Part shown: in pieces, positions 1 to 5,572 of the stretch | Layout: each line of letters opens with the position of its first letter | Position numbering within the stretch: the stretch's first letter is position 1 | Notes under the pieces: model-generated | The model's database searches: none | The model's input: the letters and a program-made list of their open reading frames with translations, nothing else | Told to the model about the DNA's origin: nothing | Made by a program: the position numbers and the translations under genes | Source of the DNA: Desulfobacterales bacterium | GTDB lineage: Bacteria; Desulfobacterota; Desulfobacteria; Desulfobacterales; Desulfosalsimonadaceae | Direction of reading: 5' to 3' | DNA length: 8,747 bases | Assembly: GCA_007127175.1 (NCBI GenBank) | Contig: SKZX01000055.1 | Span: 1 to 8,747, forward strand

Positions 1-122
1 CCTTCGGGGATCAAACACGATCAATTGTCCGACCCCCCAAGGCACCCCCCGGCATCACCCGGTTGAAATTAATCAATTTTATAATGCAAATTCACCCGGA
101 AAGGCTCTTCCGCCGCTCAGGG

Positions 123-150
123 TCGGCGTCGGCGTCGGTATCGGGGTCGG
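123..150 (+). repeat. degenerate hexanucleotide tandem repeat TCGGNN
   Basis: Reading from 123, the units are TCGGCG, TCGGCG, TCGGTA, TCGGGG and a final TCGG, about 4.7 copies of a 6-bp unit whose last two bases vary. It sits directly before the REP-like doublet. It is non-coding as far as I can tell; the in-frame peptide would be Val/Gly low complexity. It may be a slippage-prone microsatellite or the edge of a larger dispersed repeat. Confidence 0.6.
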
Positions 151-154
151 ATTT

Positions 155-232
155 GCACAACCCCAGGGGACAGACTTCCAGTCTGTCTCCCGGGTCGAAG
201 CACAAAACCCCAGGGAACAGACTTCCAGTCTG
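155..232. repeat. REP-like hairpin doublet (CAGACT-TCC-AGTCTG)
   Basis: Two near-identical units of 31 and 33 bp (155-185 and 200-232) each begin GCACAA, contain CCCCAGGG and end in the short palindrome CAGACT-TCC-AGTCTG (stems 171-176/180-185 and 218-223/227-232, 3-nt loop). The first stem extends outward through ACAGACT/AGTCTGT and a flanking GGGA/TCTCCC pairing. The arrangement resembles REP doublets mobilised by RAYT-type (Y1 REP-associated) transposases. No such transposase is in the window, so that link is inference. Confidence 0.65.
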
Positions 233-383
233 CAGGTCAACGCAGCAGCCTGCCTTTTTCTTAAAGGACAATTTCTTTCGTCTTCGTTATAGATCGTATG
301 ACCCAGCCTGAATTTTATTCAAACCCATGACGCTGGCCGTGCCGGCTGAAACACAGCGGAAAGGTGGCAACTTTTTTTTGCGC

Positions 384-410
384 TTTAAACAATAATGGCT
401 ATTGATTAAA
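384..410. promoter_or_regulatory. AT-rich palindromic operator candidate upstream of the Fur-family gene
   Basis: The arms TTTAAACAATA (384-394) and TATTGATTAAA (400-410) are inverted copies with one mismatched pair, around the 5-bp centre ATGGC. The palindrome ends 43 bp before the regulator's ATG, where a promoter or operator is expected. Fur/PerR proteins are dimeric, bind AT-rich dyads and are often autoregulated, so this is a plausible site for the downstream regulator. It is not a close match to the Bacillus PerR box or the E. coli Fur box. I could not assign -35/-10 hexamers with confidence. Confidence 0.5.
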
Positions 411-453
411 AAAGCAGGCATCCGATTGCAATTTTACCGGCAGGGACAATTCA

Positions 454-894
454 ATGCGAAACCCGGAAAAACGGTTCGAACAGATACTCTCGCGCCTTAA
501 AGCGAAAAAACACAAGCTCACCCCCCAGCTCATCGCCATCGCAAAAATCCTGGCCGAAAGCGATGACCACCCGGATATTGAAACCATTTACAACCGGGTG
601 AGAACGGATTTCCCGCGGATGAGCCTGGCCACGGTATACCGGAATGTCATGGTGATGAAATCGATGGGGGACGTCCTTGAAATCGGATTTCCCGGCGGCG
701 GCAACCGATACGAGGGAAACCGGGTCGATCCCCATCCCCATGCCGTGTGCGAGCGGTGCAGAAAAATCATCGACCTTGAAACAGGCGGCATGGCAGAATT
801 TGTCAAATCCATCGAACGCGACACCGGTTTTGCCATCACGAAACACCGGCTCGATTTCTTCGGGCTATGCCCGGATTGCCGGAACCGGCAATAA
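454..894 (+). CDS. Fur-family transcriptional regulator, PerR-like
   Basis: 146 aa, normal family length. It is a metal-dependent dimeric repressor of the cytoplasm. The N-terminal winged helix (about 10-85) carries the recognition-helix signature SLATVYRNV (57-65). The C-terminal dimerisation domain has HPHAVCERC and GLCPDC, giving two CxxC pairs (C99/C102 and C139/C142) for a structural zinc. Candidate regulatory-metal ligands aligned to Bacillus PerR are H39, E87 (Asp in PerR), H94, H96 and D107. An aspartate at the last position is typical of PerR, whereas Fur usually has glutamate, so peroxide sensing is favoured over iron-uptake control. The start is supported by an AGGGA Shine-Dalgarno about 8 nt upstream. 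The nitroreductase gene follows after 25 bp in the same direction and is probably cotranscribed. A palindrome at 384-410 is a likely autoregulatory site. The family is near certain; the PerR subtype is less so. Confidence 0.93.
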   Translation: MRNPEKRFEQILSRLKAKKHKLTPQLIAIAKILAESDDHPDIETIYNRVRTDFPRMSLATVYRNVMVMKSMGDVLEIGFPGGGNRYEGNRVDPHPHAVCERCRKIIDLETGGMAEFVKSIERDTGFAITKHRLDFFGLCPDCRNRQ

Positions 895-919
895 ATAGAA
901 AACCAAAAGGGGACATCCA

Positions 920-1660
920 ATGCAGGATTTCAAATATTTTTTAAAAGACACGATCCGAAAGCAGGTCGATTTTTCCCAAACAGCACAGTCCCGGGGGCTG
1001 CCGCCGCCGCCCATTGAAAAACCCTGCCCTGAAAACGCCCGGAAAATCGACCTGCCGGGCGGCAGGGATTGGGATACCGTGCAGCCGGTGACCCTGATCA
1101 ACGCCATTGCCAACCGGAAATCCCACCGCGCGGCCACAAAAGGGAGCCTCCGGCTTTCGGAGCTGTCTTTCCTGCTGTGGGCGACCCAGGGCGTCCGGAA
1201 AAAGGAGGGGGCATACCACGCCTTGCGCACTGTGCCATCCGCTGGCTGCCGGCATTCCTTTGAGACCTACATCGCCGCGTTCCAGGTAGACGGCCTGGAC
1301 AAGGGCATCTACCGCTACCTGCCGTTGAGCCATCAGCTTGTGGAAATATTTACCCGTGACAACCTCGAACACCATGTGGCCCGGATGGCCCTGGGGCAGG
1401 CCTTTGCCGGAAAAAGCGCGGCCACGTTCATATGGACGACCGTCACCGGCCGCATGGAGTGGCGCTACGGCAGGGCGTCCTACAAGGTTATCGCCCTGGA
1501 TGCGGGGCACGTCTGCCAGAATCTGTATCTTGCCTGCGAGGCTGTCGGCTGCGGCACCTGCGCCATTGCCGCCTATGACCAGGAATATGCCGATGATTTT
1601 CTGGGGATTGACGGAGAAGAGGAATTCACCCTTTACCTGGCGCCGGTGAGTAAATTGTAA
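920..1660 (+). CDS. SagB/ThcOx-type nitroreductase-family flavoprotein
   Basis: 246 aa. Nitroreductase-fold FMN enzymes of the SagB/ThcOx branch oxidise azolines in peptide maturation, but many stand-alone members have no known substrate. Visible motifs: NRKSHR (65-70, the FMN-phosphate-binding RxSxR-like segment), RTVPSAGCRHSFETYI (103-118, matching the usual PSAGxxHPxE-Y block), YRYLP (131-135), and the C-terminal block RYGRASYKVIALDAGH (182-197) continuing through QNLYLACEAVGCGTCAI (200-216). An AAGGGG ribosome-binding site precedes the ATG. It lies 25 bp after the PerR-like regulator, suggesting a redox-responsive operon. No YcaO cyclodehydratase or precursor peptide is nearby, so a peptide-modifying role is not supported. 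A cytoplasmic NAD(P)H-dependent reductase or oxidase is the safer reading. Confidence 0.9.
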   Translation: MQDFKYFLKDTIRKQVDFSQTAQSRGLPPPPIEKPCPENARKIDLPGGRDWDTVQPVTLINAIANRKSHRAATKGSLRLSELSFLLWATQGVRKKEGAYHALRTVPSAGCRHSFETYIAAFQVDGLDKGIYRYLPLSHQLVEIFTRDNLEHHVARMALGQAFAGKSAATFIWTTVTGRMEWRYGRASYKVIALDAGHVCQNLYLACEAVGCGTCAIAAYDQEYADDFLGIDGEEEFTLYLAPVSKL

Positions 1661-1663
1661 CCT

Positions 1664-1732
1664 GCATTTGCAGCGGCAACCCCGGCCAAAAAGAAGGGGG
1701 TGAGAAAGGAAACCGCATTGCCGGACAAATGC
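1664..1732. terminator. large inverted repeat between convergent genes, candidate bidirectional terminator
   Basis: GCATTTG (1664-1670) pairs with CAAATGC (1726-1732), and after a small internal loop GGCAA (1675-1679) pairs with TTGCC (1718-1722). Inside lies a smaller ACCCC/GGGGGT hairpin (about 1679-1701). The structure fills almost the whole 75-bp gap between the nitroreductase stop (1660) and the M23 peptidase stop (1736). There is no clear U-tract on either side, so intrinsic termination is uncertain. Protection of the two mRNA 3' ends is an alternative role. Confidence 0.45.
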
Positions 1733-1735
1733 CCG

Positions 1736-2692
1736 TCAACGGGAGTTTGACGAGAAGGTGGTGGGAATAGCAGCTGGTTTTTCCTGTGGGACCCAAATAT
1801 TTCTTTGCACCGCTTCGGCGATGGCCTGCCATTTAACCCTGTTTTTTTTCTCAAACACAATGCTGTAAAAATCTTCCATGGACCACGCCATGAACGGTTC
1901 TGGATCGATCCGCCGCTTCAAATAATGAACTTCGTAGTGCAGATGCGGTGCGGTGGAAACACCGGTGTTGCCCACCAGACCGATGACATCCCCTTTTTTG
2001 ACGAAATCACCGACCCGGACCTGAATATCATCAAGGTGCCCATACAAACTGGTAAAACCGAAATTGTGACCCAGTATGACCATTTTGCCCAACCCGCTGC
2101 CATGATGTTTCGCCGCCCATTCAACAACGCCATCGGCCGTGGCATAAACCGGGGCGCCGCGCGGCGACCGGAGATCCACGCCGCCATGAAACGAACGATT
2201 GCCATTAACCGGATGCGTCCGTGTTCCAAAACGGCTTGTGATAAACTGCTCGTCAACCGGGTAGCCGCTGGGGATTGAATTGAGCATCACGCGTTTTTGA
2301 GCGACTGCCAGGCTGGCGGCGTCGATCCGTTCCTGGATGGCGGCATCCGGCGGGGGCTTCAAATCGACGATCGCTTCTATGTGGCGCAGTTCTTTGCCAA
2401 GCGCATCGAGTCCGACGGCGTTTTCCGCAGCTGAAATGGCCAGTTTTTCCTTCTCCTGCTGCAAAACGACCTTTTCGTGCTGCATCTTTTCACTAAGCGC
2501 TTTCAGATCATGCACCCGTTCGTTTGCATCGGAAACGTTGCCGGCAAGCAGGATTATCGAAACGACGCCGCCAAGCAAAAAAAGGACCAGCATTGCCAGC
2601 GAAGCCGCAATCAGCCGCCTTGTTCGTGCGGAGAAATAAAAACGGCGTGTTCCCCGCCGATCGGATACGGTAACAATACAGCGATCAAGCAT
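1736..2692 (-). CDS. membrane-anchored M23-family metallopeptidase
   Basis: 318 aa. M23 (LytM/lysostaphin-type) zinc endopeptidases cleave peptidoglycan cross-links or, when degenerate, activate amidases. A short basic cytoplasmic N-terminus leads to one transmembrane segment (about 28-50), then a heptad-rich coiled coil (about 55-110) and a C-terminal M23 domain (about 148-270). The catalytic set is complete: SRFGTRTHP (153-161), H169 and D173 in FHGGVDL, H219 in YGHL, and H250/H252 in PHLHYEV. It should therefore be an active enzyme anchored in the inner membrane and facing the periplasm. The coiled-coil plus M23 layout recalls NlpD/EnvC/MepM-like factors. The tail (about 270-318) is uncharacterised. 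The ribosome-binding site is weak, and the ATG is chosen because the basic-plus-membrane segment follows directly. It is transcribed alone, convergent with the nitroreductase gene. Confidence 0.92.
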   Translation of the reverse strand: MLDRCIVTVSDRRGTRRFYFSARTRRLIAASLAMLVLFLLGGVVSIILLAGNVSDANERVHDLKALSEKMQHEKVVLQQEKEKLAISAAENAVGLDALGKELRHIEAIVDLKPPPDAAIQERIDAASLAVAQKRVMLNSIPSGYPVDEQFITSRFGTRTHPVNGNRSFHGGVDLRSPRGAPVYATADGVVEWAAKHHGSGLGKMVILGHNFGFTSLYGHLDDIQVRVGDFVKKGDVIGLVGNTGVSTAPHLHYEVHYLKRRIDPEPFMAWSMEDFYSIVFEKKNRVKWQAIAEAVQRNIWVPQEKPAAIPTTFSSNSR

Positions 2693-2777
2693 CCTGAATC
2701 CAGAATCTTAATGATTATCCACCGACCCGCCGGGTCTGCAGACAGGGTTAAAAAATATGAGACCGCATGAAGGGTTT

Positions 2778-2808
2778 AATATATTGCACAATTCATATTG
2801 TTTGTCAA
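2778..2808 (-). promoter_or_regulatory. candidate sigma70-type promoter for the M23 peptidase gene
   Basis: On the minus strand a perfect TTGACA (complement of 2803-2808) is followed after 19 bp by TATATT (complement of 2778-2783), five of six matches to the -10 consensus. It sits about 85 bp upstream of the M23 start. The 19-bp spacing is longer than the optimal 17, so its strength is uncertain. Confidence 0.45.
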
Positions 2809-2864
2809 TGCCGGCAGCCGGGCCGGCACCGGGGCACTTGACCGCAAACAGTATCAAGGTTATC

Positions 2865-2893
2865 TTGATGAAGTGGCAGTACGCTTTTATAAC
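2865..2893 (+). promoter_or_regulatory. candidate sigma70-type promoter for the small gene at 2908
   Basis: TTGATG (2865-2870), a 17-bp spacer and TATAAC (2888-2893) form a reasonable promoter. Transcription would begin near 2900, only about 8 nt before the GTG at 2908. The site therefore fits better with initiation at the in-frame ATG at 2917 or 2923, or with a nearly leaderless message. Confidence 0.4.
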
Positions 2894-2907
2894 GTTTAAA
2901 GAAAGCC

Positions 2908-3345
2908 GTGACACCGATGCTCATGCATGATGGGATATACTACTGGGAAGGATGGGGGGGGAAGCTCAAGCTGGCCAACGGCAAATGCCGCCTGAGAATA
3001 TTCAACCGGGAAAAATCCGGCGAACCGGTAACGATCCTGAGGCCGTTCGTGGTTGTCGTTTCCGACGTCGAAGACAGCAAGATGTCCATCCGCAGTTGTG
3101 CGGGCCATATCGCCACAAAGGTCACCGCTGAATTCAAAATCAACCCGAACCGCATGATCTGGGTCGAATATTACCCGGCAGTCCGTTATGGCAGGAAAAG
3201 CGAATACAAGATTGCCGAGCAATACATACTGGTGGATTTCGTCTGGAAAGAGGGCCGGGCCCTGCATCCGCGCTGGCGGCCGCTGAACACGCCGCTCCTG
3301 GACACCGTCATCAACCTGATGGAATTGACGGACAGGAACGGCTAA
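2908..3345 (+). CDS. hypothetical protein, unrecognised family
   Basis: 145 aa from GTG 2908; in-frame ATGs at 2917 and 2923 would shorten it by 3 or 5 residues. I do not recognise a family. It has no signal peptide or membrane segment and looks like a soluble alpha/beta or beta-rich domain: an aromatic start (YYWEGWGG, about 11-18), a basic strand segment (KCRLRIFNREKSG), a hydrophobic strand PFVVVVSD (46-53), an invariant-looking WVEYYP (85-90) and a C-terminal amphipathic helix. Only two cysteines are present and no metal or catalytic motif stands out. Coding is supported by full-length open frame, codon use similar to its neighbours, an upstream candidate promoter and a hairpin after the stop. 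It is divergent from the M23 gene and convergent with the thiolase, so it is probably monocistronic. Confidence 0.75.
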   Translation: MTPMLMHDGIYYWEGWGGKLKLANGKCRLRIFNREKSGEPVTILRPFVVVVSDVEDSKMSIRSCAGHIATKVTAEFKINPNRMIWVEYYPAVRYGRKSEYKIAEQYILVDFVWKEGRALHPRWRPLNTPLLDTVINLMELTDRNG

Positions 3346-3383
3346 CAGGACTTGAGAAACCGTTTTACGGAAAGGCGGAAAAT

Positions 3384-3415
3384 CCGGGGACGGATCGTGA
3401 CCGACCCTTCCCCGG
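3384..3415 (-). terminator. candidate terminator hairpin of the thiolase transcript
   Basis: CCGGGGA (3384-3390) pairs perfectly with TCCCCGG (3409-3415), with a further CGG/CCG pairing (3391-3393 and 3401-3403) inside the loop. On the minus strand the hairpin is followed by ATTTT, a short U-tract, so it best fits termination of the thiolase message 18 bp past its stop. It may also slow readthrough from the convergent gene ending at 3345. Confidence 0.5.
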
Positions 3416-3432
3416 CATGAAAAACAAGGCTA

Positions 3433-4686
3433 TTACTCGACGATCTCTATGGCCGCCGCCATGGAAACACCGCCCCCGCCGCAAAGCGTTGCAAGGCCAA
3501 GGGATTTTCCGCGCATGCGCAAGGCATTCATCAGCGTGATCATGATTCGGGCCCCGGTTGCGCCGACGGGATGCCCCAGGCCGATGCCGGAACCGTTAAT
3601 ATTGGTAATGTCCCGGTTCAGTTTCAGGTCCCTTTCACAACCGATATACTGCGCGGCAAAAGCCTCGTTCAATTCCACGAGATCAAAATCGGATACTTTC
3701 AGACCGCTTTTTTCCGTCAGGTCCTGCACCGCCGGAACCGGCGACATCCCCATGATCGAGGGGTGGCATGCCCCCCTGCCCGTGGCGCGGATTCTGGCAA
3801 GGGGCTTGACGCCCAGTTCCTTCGCCTTGTCAGCGCTCATGATCACCATGGCGGCGGAGCCGTCATTGATGCCGCTCGAGTTGCCGGCTGTCACTTTGCC
3901 GGTTTTGGGGACAAAGGCCGGCGGCAGCTTGGACAGGTCGTCCATGGTAATGCCCGGACGGAAATGCTCGTCCTTTTCGAACATAACGGGGTCTTTTTTA
4001 CGCTGGGGCACCGGTACGGCCACGATCTCGTCTTCAAACGAGCCGTCATTGTTGGCCCGCTCGGCATTGTTATGGCTCCTTAAAGCCACTTCGTCCATTT
4101 CTTCCCGGGATATACCCCAATGCTGGGCGATGAATTCAGCGGTATGCCCCATGATGTAGGGCTTGCCCTTGAAATAGGAAAGCGGGGGCTCCTCCGCATT
4201 GACAGGCCCGTCTTCAGGATGCGGGATAATGTGGGAGCCGCAGTGAAGCGCATGGATCATGGCGTCCTTGAAGGTGTCGTCCTGAAGCCTGCACCCCCAC
4301 CGGGCGCCCTCCACAACATACGGGACACCGGACATGTGCTCAACGCCGCCTGCCAGGATAACGTCGGCCATCCCTGCCTGTATCATGGCCATCCCCGAAA
4401 TCACGCTTTCCATCCCGGAAATGCAGACGCGGTTGATGGTCACCGCCGTGATCGTGTCCGGCAGTCCGGCCAGAAGCGCGGACACCCGGGTGACATTGAG
4501 GGCGTCGACGGGTTCCATGCAGCATCCGAAACGGATGTCATCGATCACGGACGGATCAATGCCGGCCCGGTTGATCGCTTCCTTCATGGTGATGCTGCCA
4601 AGCACGGGTCCGGTCACATTTTTCAGGGTCCCGCCAAAAGCGCCGATGGGCGTCCGGCAGCCGGAAACAATGACAACTTCTTTCAT
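3433..4686 (-). CDS. acetyl-CoA C-acetyltransferase (thiolase)
   Basis: 417 aa. It catalyses reversible Claisen condensation or thiolysis of acyl-CoA (2 acetyl-CoA to acetoacetyl-CoA) in the cytoplasm. The catalytic set is complete: nucleophile C88 in NRVCISGMESV, GGVEHMS (113-119), NEAFAAQY (340-347), H372 in GLGHPVGATGAR (369-380) and the second cysteine C402 in LCGGGGVSMA. It is longer than the usual roughly 390 aa; the extra residues seem to lie at about 130-178, between GGVEHMS and MGHTAE, a His/Pro/acidic-rich stretch. The ATG at 4686 is preferred because an AAAGGAG Shine-Dalgarno lies 7 nt upstream and the family N-terminus (KEVVIVSGCRTPIGAFGG) starts right there. An upstream extension to 4761 would read into the palindromic repeat. 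No beta-oxidation partner genes are adjacent, so a degradative or biosynthetic role cannot be decided. Confidence 0.95.
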   Translation of the reverse strand: MKEVVIVSGCRTPIGAFGGTLKNVTGPVLGSITMKEAINRAGIDPSVIDDIRFGCCMEPVDALNVTRVSALLAGLPDTITAVTINRVCISGMESVISGMAMIQAGMADVILAGGVEHMSGVPYVVEGARWGCRLQDDTFKDAMIHALHCGSHIIPHPEDGPVNAEEPPLSYFKGKPYIMGHTAEFIAQHWGISREEMDEVALRSHNNAERANNDGSFEDEIVAVPVPQRKKDPVMFEKDEHFRPGITMDDLSKLPPAFVPKTGKVTAGNSSGINDGSAAMVIMSADKAKELGVKPLARIRATGRGACHPSIMGMSPVPAVQDLTEKSGLKVSDFDLVELNEAFAAQYIGCERDLKLNRDITNINGSGIGLGHPVGATGARIMITLMNALRMRGKSLGLATLCGGGGVSMAAAIEIVE

Positions 4687-4693
4687 ACAATCG

Positions 4694-4700
4694 CTCCTTT
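4694..4700 (-). promoter_or_regulatory. strong Shine-Dalgarno fixing the thiolase start
   Basis: On the minus strand this reads AAAGGAG, 7 nt before the ATG at 4686. It excludes the longer in-frame start at 4761 and shows that the repeat beginning at 4716 lies upstream of the gene, not inside it. Confidence 0.85.
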
Positions 4701-4715
4701 CAGAATTGATGTGTT

Positions 4716-4842
4716 GACGACTTCGCAAAAGGCCAATATCTGCGTTACGCGCAATTTCCAAAGAATCTCATCACGCCAAAGGCGTGACTCAATTCTTCAA
4801 AAATTGCGCAAGCCTTGATCCTGGACTTTTTTCAAAGTCGTC
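4716..4842 (+). repeat. 127-bp imperfect palindromic element, copy 1 (MITE/REP-like)
   Basis: The outer ends GACGAC and GTCGTC are inverted, and the arms pair through most of their length: GACGACTT/AAGTCGTC, GCGCAATTT/AAATTGCGC, AAGAAT/ATTCTT, and a central perfect CACGCC-AAA-GGCGTG hairpin (4772-4786). The reverse complement matches 6970-7097 with about 13 differences over 128 columns by hand alignment. No open reading frame or obvious target-site duplication was found. It lies between the divergent thiolase and mntP genes, so it could affect expression of both. A short palindromic element with no coding capacity suggests a non-autonomous mobile repeat. Confidence 0.8.
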
Positions 4843-4955
4843 TGATCTCGACTTTTACGGGTTCATCATATGTTAATCCCCTTGATCATTGAGAACAAAT
4901 AACGTATCCCTTTACGGGGCGGAAAATCGAACGCCGCAGGTTGTCCTGAAACACT

Positions 4956-4972
4956 GCTGCAGCCTTTGCAGC
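4956..4972 (+). promoter_or_regulatory. hairpin abutting the mntP Shine-Dalgarno
   Basis: GCTGCA (4956-4961) pairs with TGCAGC (4967-4972) around the loop GCCTT. C4954 and T4955 can extend the stem onto G4974 and G4973, the first bases of the GGGGAAAG ribosome-binding site. This could partly mask translation initiation of mntP. I looked for the conserved GGGGAGUA-type core of the yybP-ykoY manganese riboswitch in the leader and did not see it. Confidence 0.35.
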
Positions 4973-4986
4973 GGGGAAAGCACATC

Positions 4987-5547
4987 ATGAGCATACCGGA
5001 AATTCTTTTCATAGCCGTGGCGCTTGCCATGGATGCCTTCGCCGTTTCTGTGGCCGCGGGCACTTCAGGGCTGATGGCCGGTGCCCGCGCAAAATTCCGC
5101 CTTTCCTTCCATTTGGGGTTTTTCCAGTTTTTTATGCCGCTTGCCGGCTGGTACGCCGGCATGCACATAGCCCCCCTGGTGTCAGCCATCGATCACTGGG
5201 TCGCTTTTTTTCTGCTCTCCTTCATCGGCATCCGCATGATTGCCGATGCCTTCGGGGACAAGGGAAAAAAGGTGAAAAAAGACCCCTCCCGGGGCTACAC
5301 CCTGGTGCTTCTGGCCGTCGCCACGAGCATTGATGCCCTGGCCGTCGGGTTCTCCCTTGCCATGATCAACGTCGACATCTGGTACCCGAGCGTCATGATC
5401 GGCATCATAACCGCCGCCATGTCCCTTGCCGGCATCCAGCTCGGCCGTTTTCTGGGGCACCGCGCGGGGCCGCGAATGGAAATCGCAGGGGGCGCCATCC
5501 TCATTGTCATCGCCGTTCGCATCCTGGCGTCCGGCCTTTCCGGTTAA
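4987..5547 (+). CDS. mntP: manganese efflux pump MntP
   Basis: 186 aa, matching the family (E. coli MntP is 188 aa). It exports Mn2+ across the inner membrane and protects against manganese excess. The protein is almost wholly hydrophobic, with six predicted membrane helices arranged as two related halves. The family hallmarks are the paired acidic helices AMDAFAVS (14-21, D16) and ATSIDALAVG (112-121, D116), plus FFQFFMPLAGWYAG (45-58) and GIRMIADAF (81-89). The charged loop GDKGKKVKKDPSRG (90-103) joins the halves. I prefer ATG 4987: GGGGAAAG lies about 6 nt upstream and the family N-terminus starts at this Met. An in-frame TTG at 4966 would add seven residues overlapping the leader hairpin. 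It is transcribed alone, between repeat copy 1 and the convergent RdgC-like pair. Confidence 0.93.
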   Translation: MSIPEILFIAVALAMDAFAVSVAAGTSGLMAGARAKFRLSFHLGFFQFFMPLAGWYAGMHIAPLVSAIDHWVAFFLLSFIGIRMIADAFGDKGKKVKKDPSRGYTLVLLAVATSIDALAVGFSLAMINVDIWYPSVMIGIITAAMSLAGIQLGRFLGHRAGPRMEIAGGAILIVIAVRILASGLSG

Positions 5548-5572
5548 ATCCCGGCCAAACGCGGCCCCCCCA

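Larger units (their letters stand above)
1..453. other. non-coding, repeat-rich leader region
   Basis: No convincing gene lies here. Open frames exist (for example frame 2 up to about 292), but they run through simple-sequence and hairpin repeats and encode low-complexity peptides. The region holds a C-rich stretch (about 30-60), a TCGGNN tract (123-150), two REP-like hairpins (155-232) and an AT-rich palindrome (384-410) just before the Fur-family gene. I see nothing assignable between about 240 and 380 except a T-run at 372-379. Confidence 0.7.

Noticed and set aside
80..85. TATAAT hexamer as a promoter -10 box.
   Set aside because: No -35 element at suitable spacing and no gene directly downstream; chance match in an AT-rich stretch.
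155..232. Two direct repeats with a short spacer, considered as a CRISPR remnant.
   Set aside because: Only two units, a 14-nt spacer, internal palindrome and no cas genes; a REP-like doublet explains it better.
63..311. Plus-strand open frame of 82 codons, and another open in frame 2 from the left edge to about 292.
   Set aside because: Both run through the TCGGNN tract and the hairpin doublet. Multiple frames are open at once and the peptides are low complexity, as expected from repeats.
941..1510. 189-codon minus-strand open frame opposite the nitroreductase gene.
   Set aside because: Shadow frame of a GC-rich coding region; the plus-strand protein has all the nitroreductase motifs.
4687..4761. 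Upstream extension of the thiolase to 4761.
   Set aside because: It reads into the palindromic repeat and lies before a strong AAAGGAG site placed correctly for ATG 4686, where the family N-terminus begins.
3449..4818. Several long plus-strand open frames opposite the thiolase (up to 236 codons).
   Set aside because: They are antisense shadows of a fully motif-supported thiolase and show no family features of their own.
4966..4986. TTG start adding seven residues to MntP.
   Set aside because: It overlaps the leader hairpin and ribosome-binding site; ATG 4987 has proper spacing and matches the family N-terminus.
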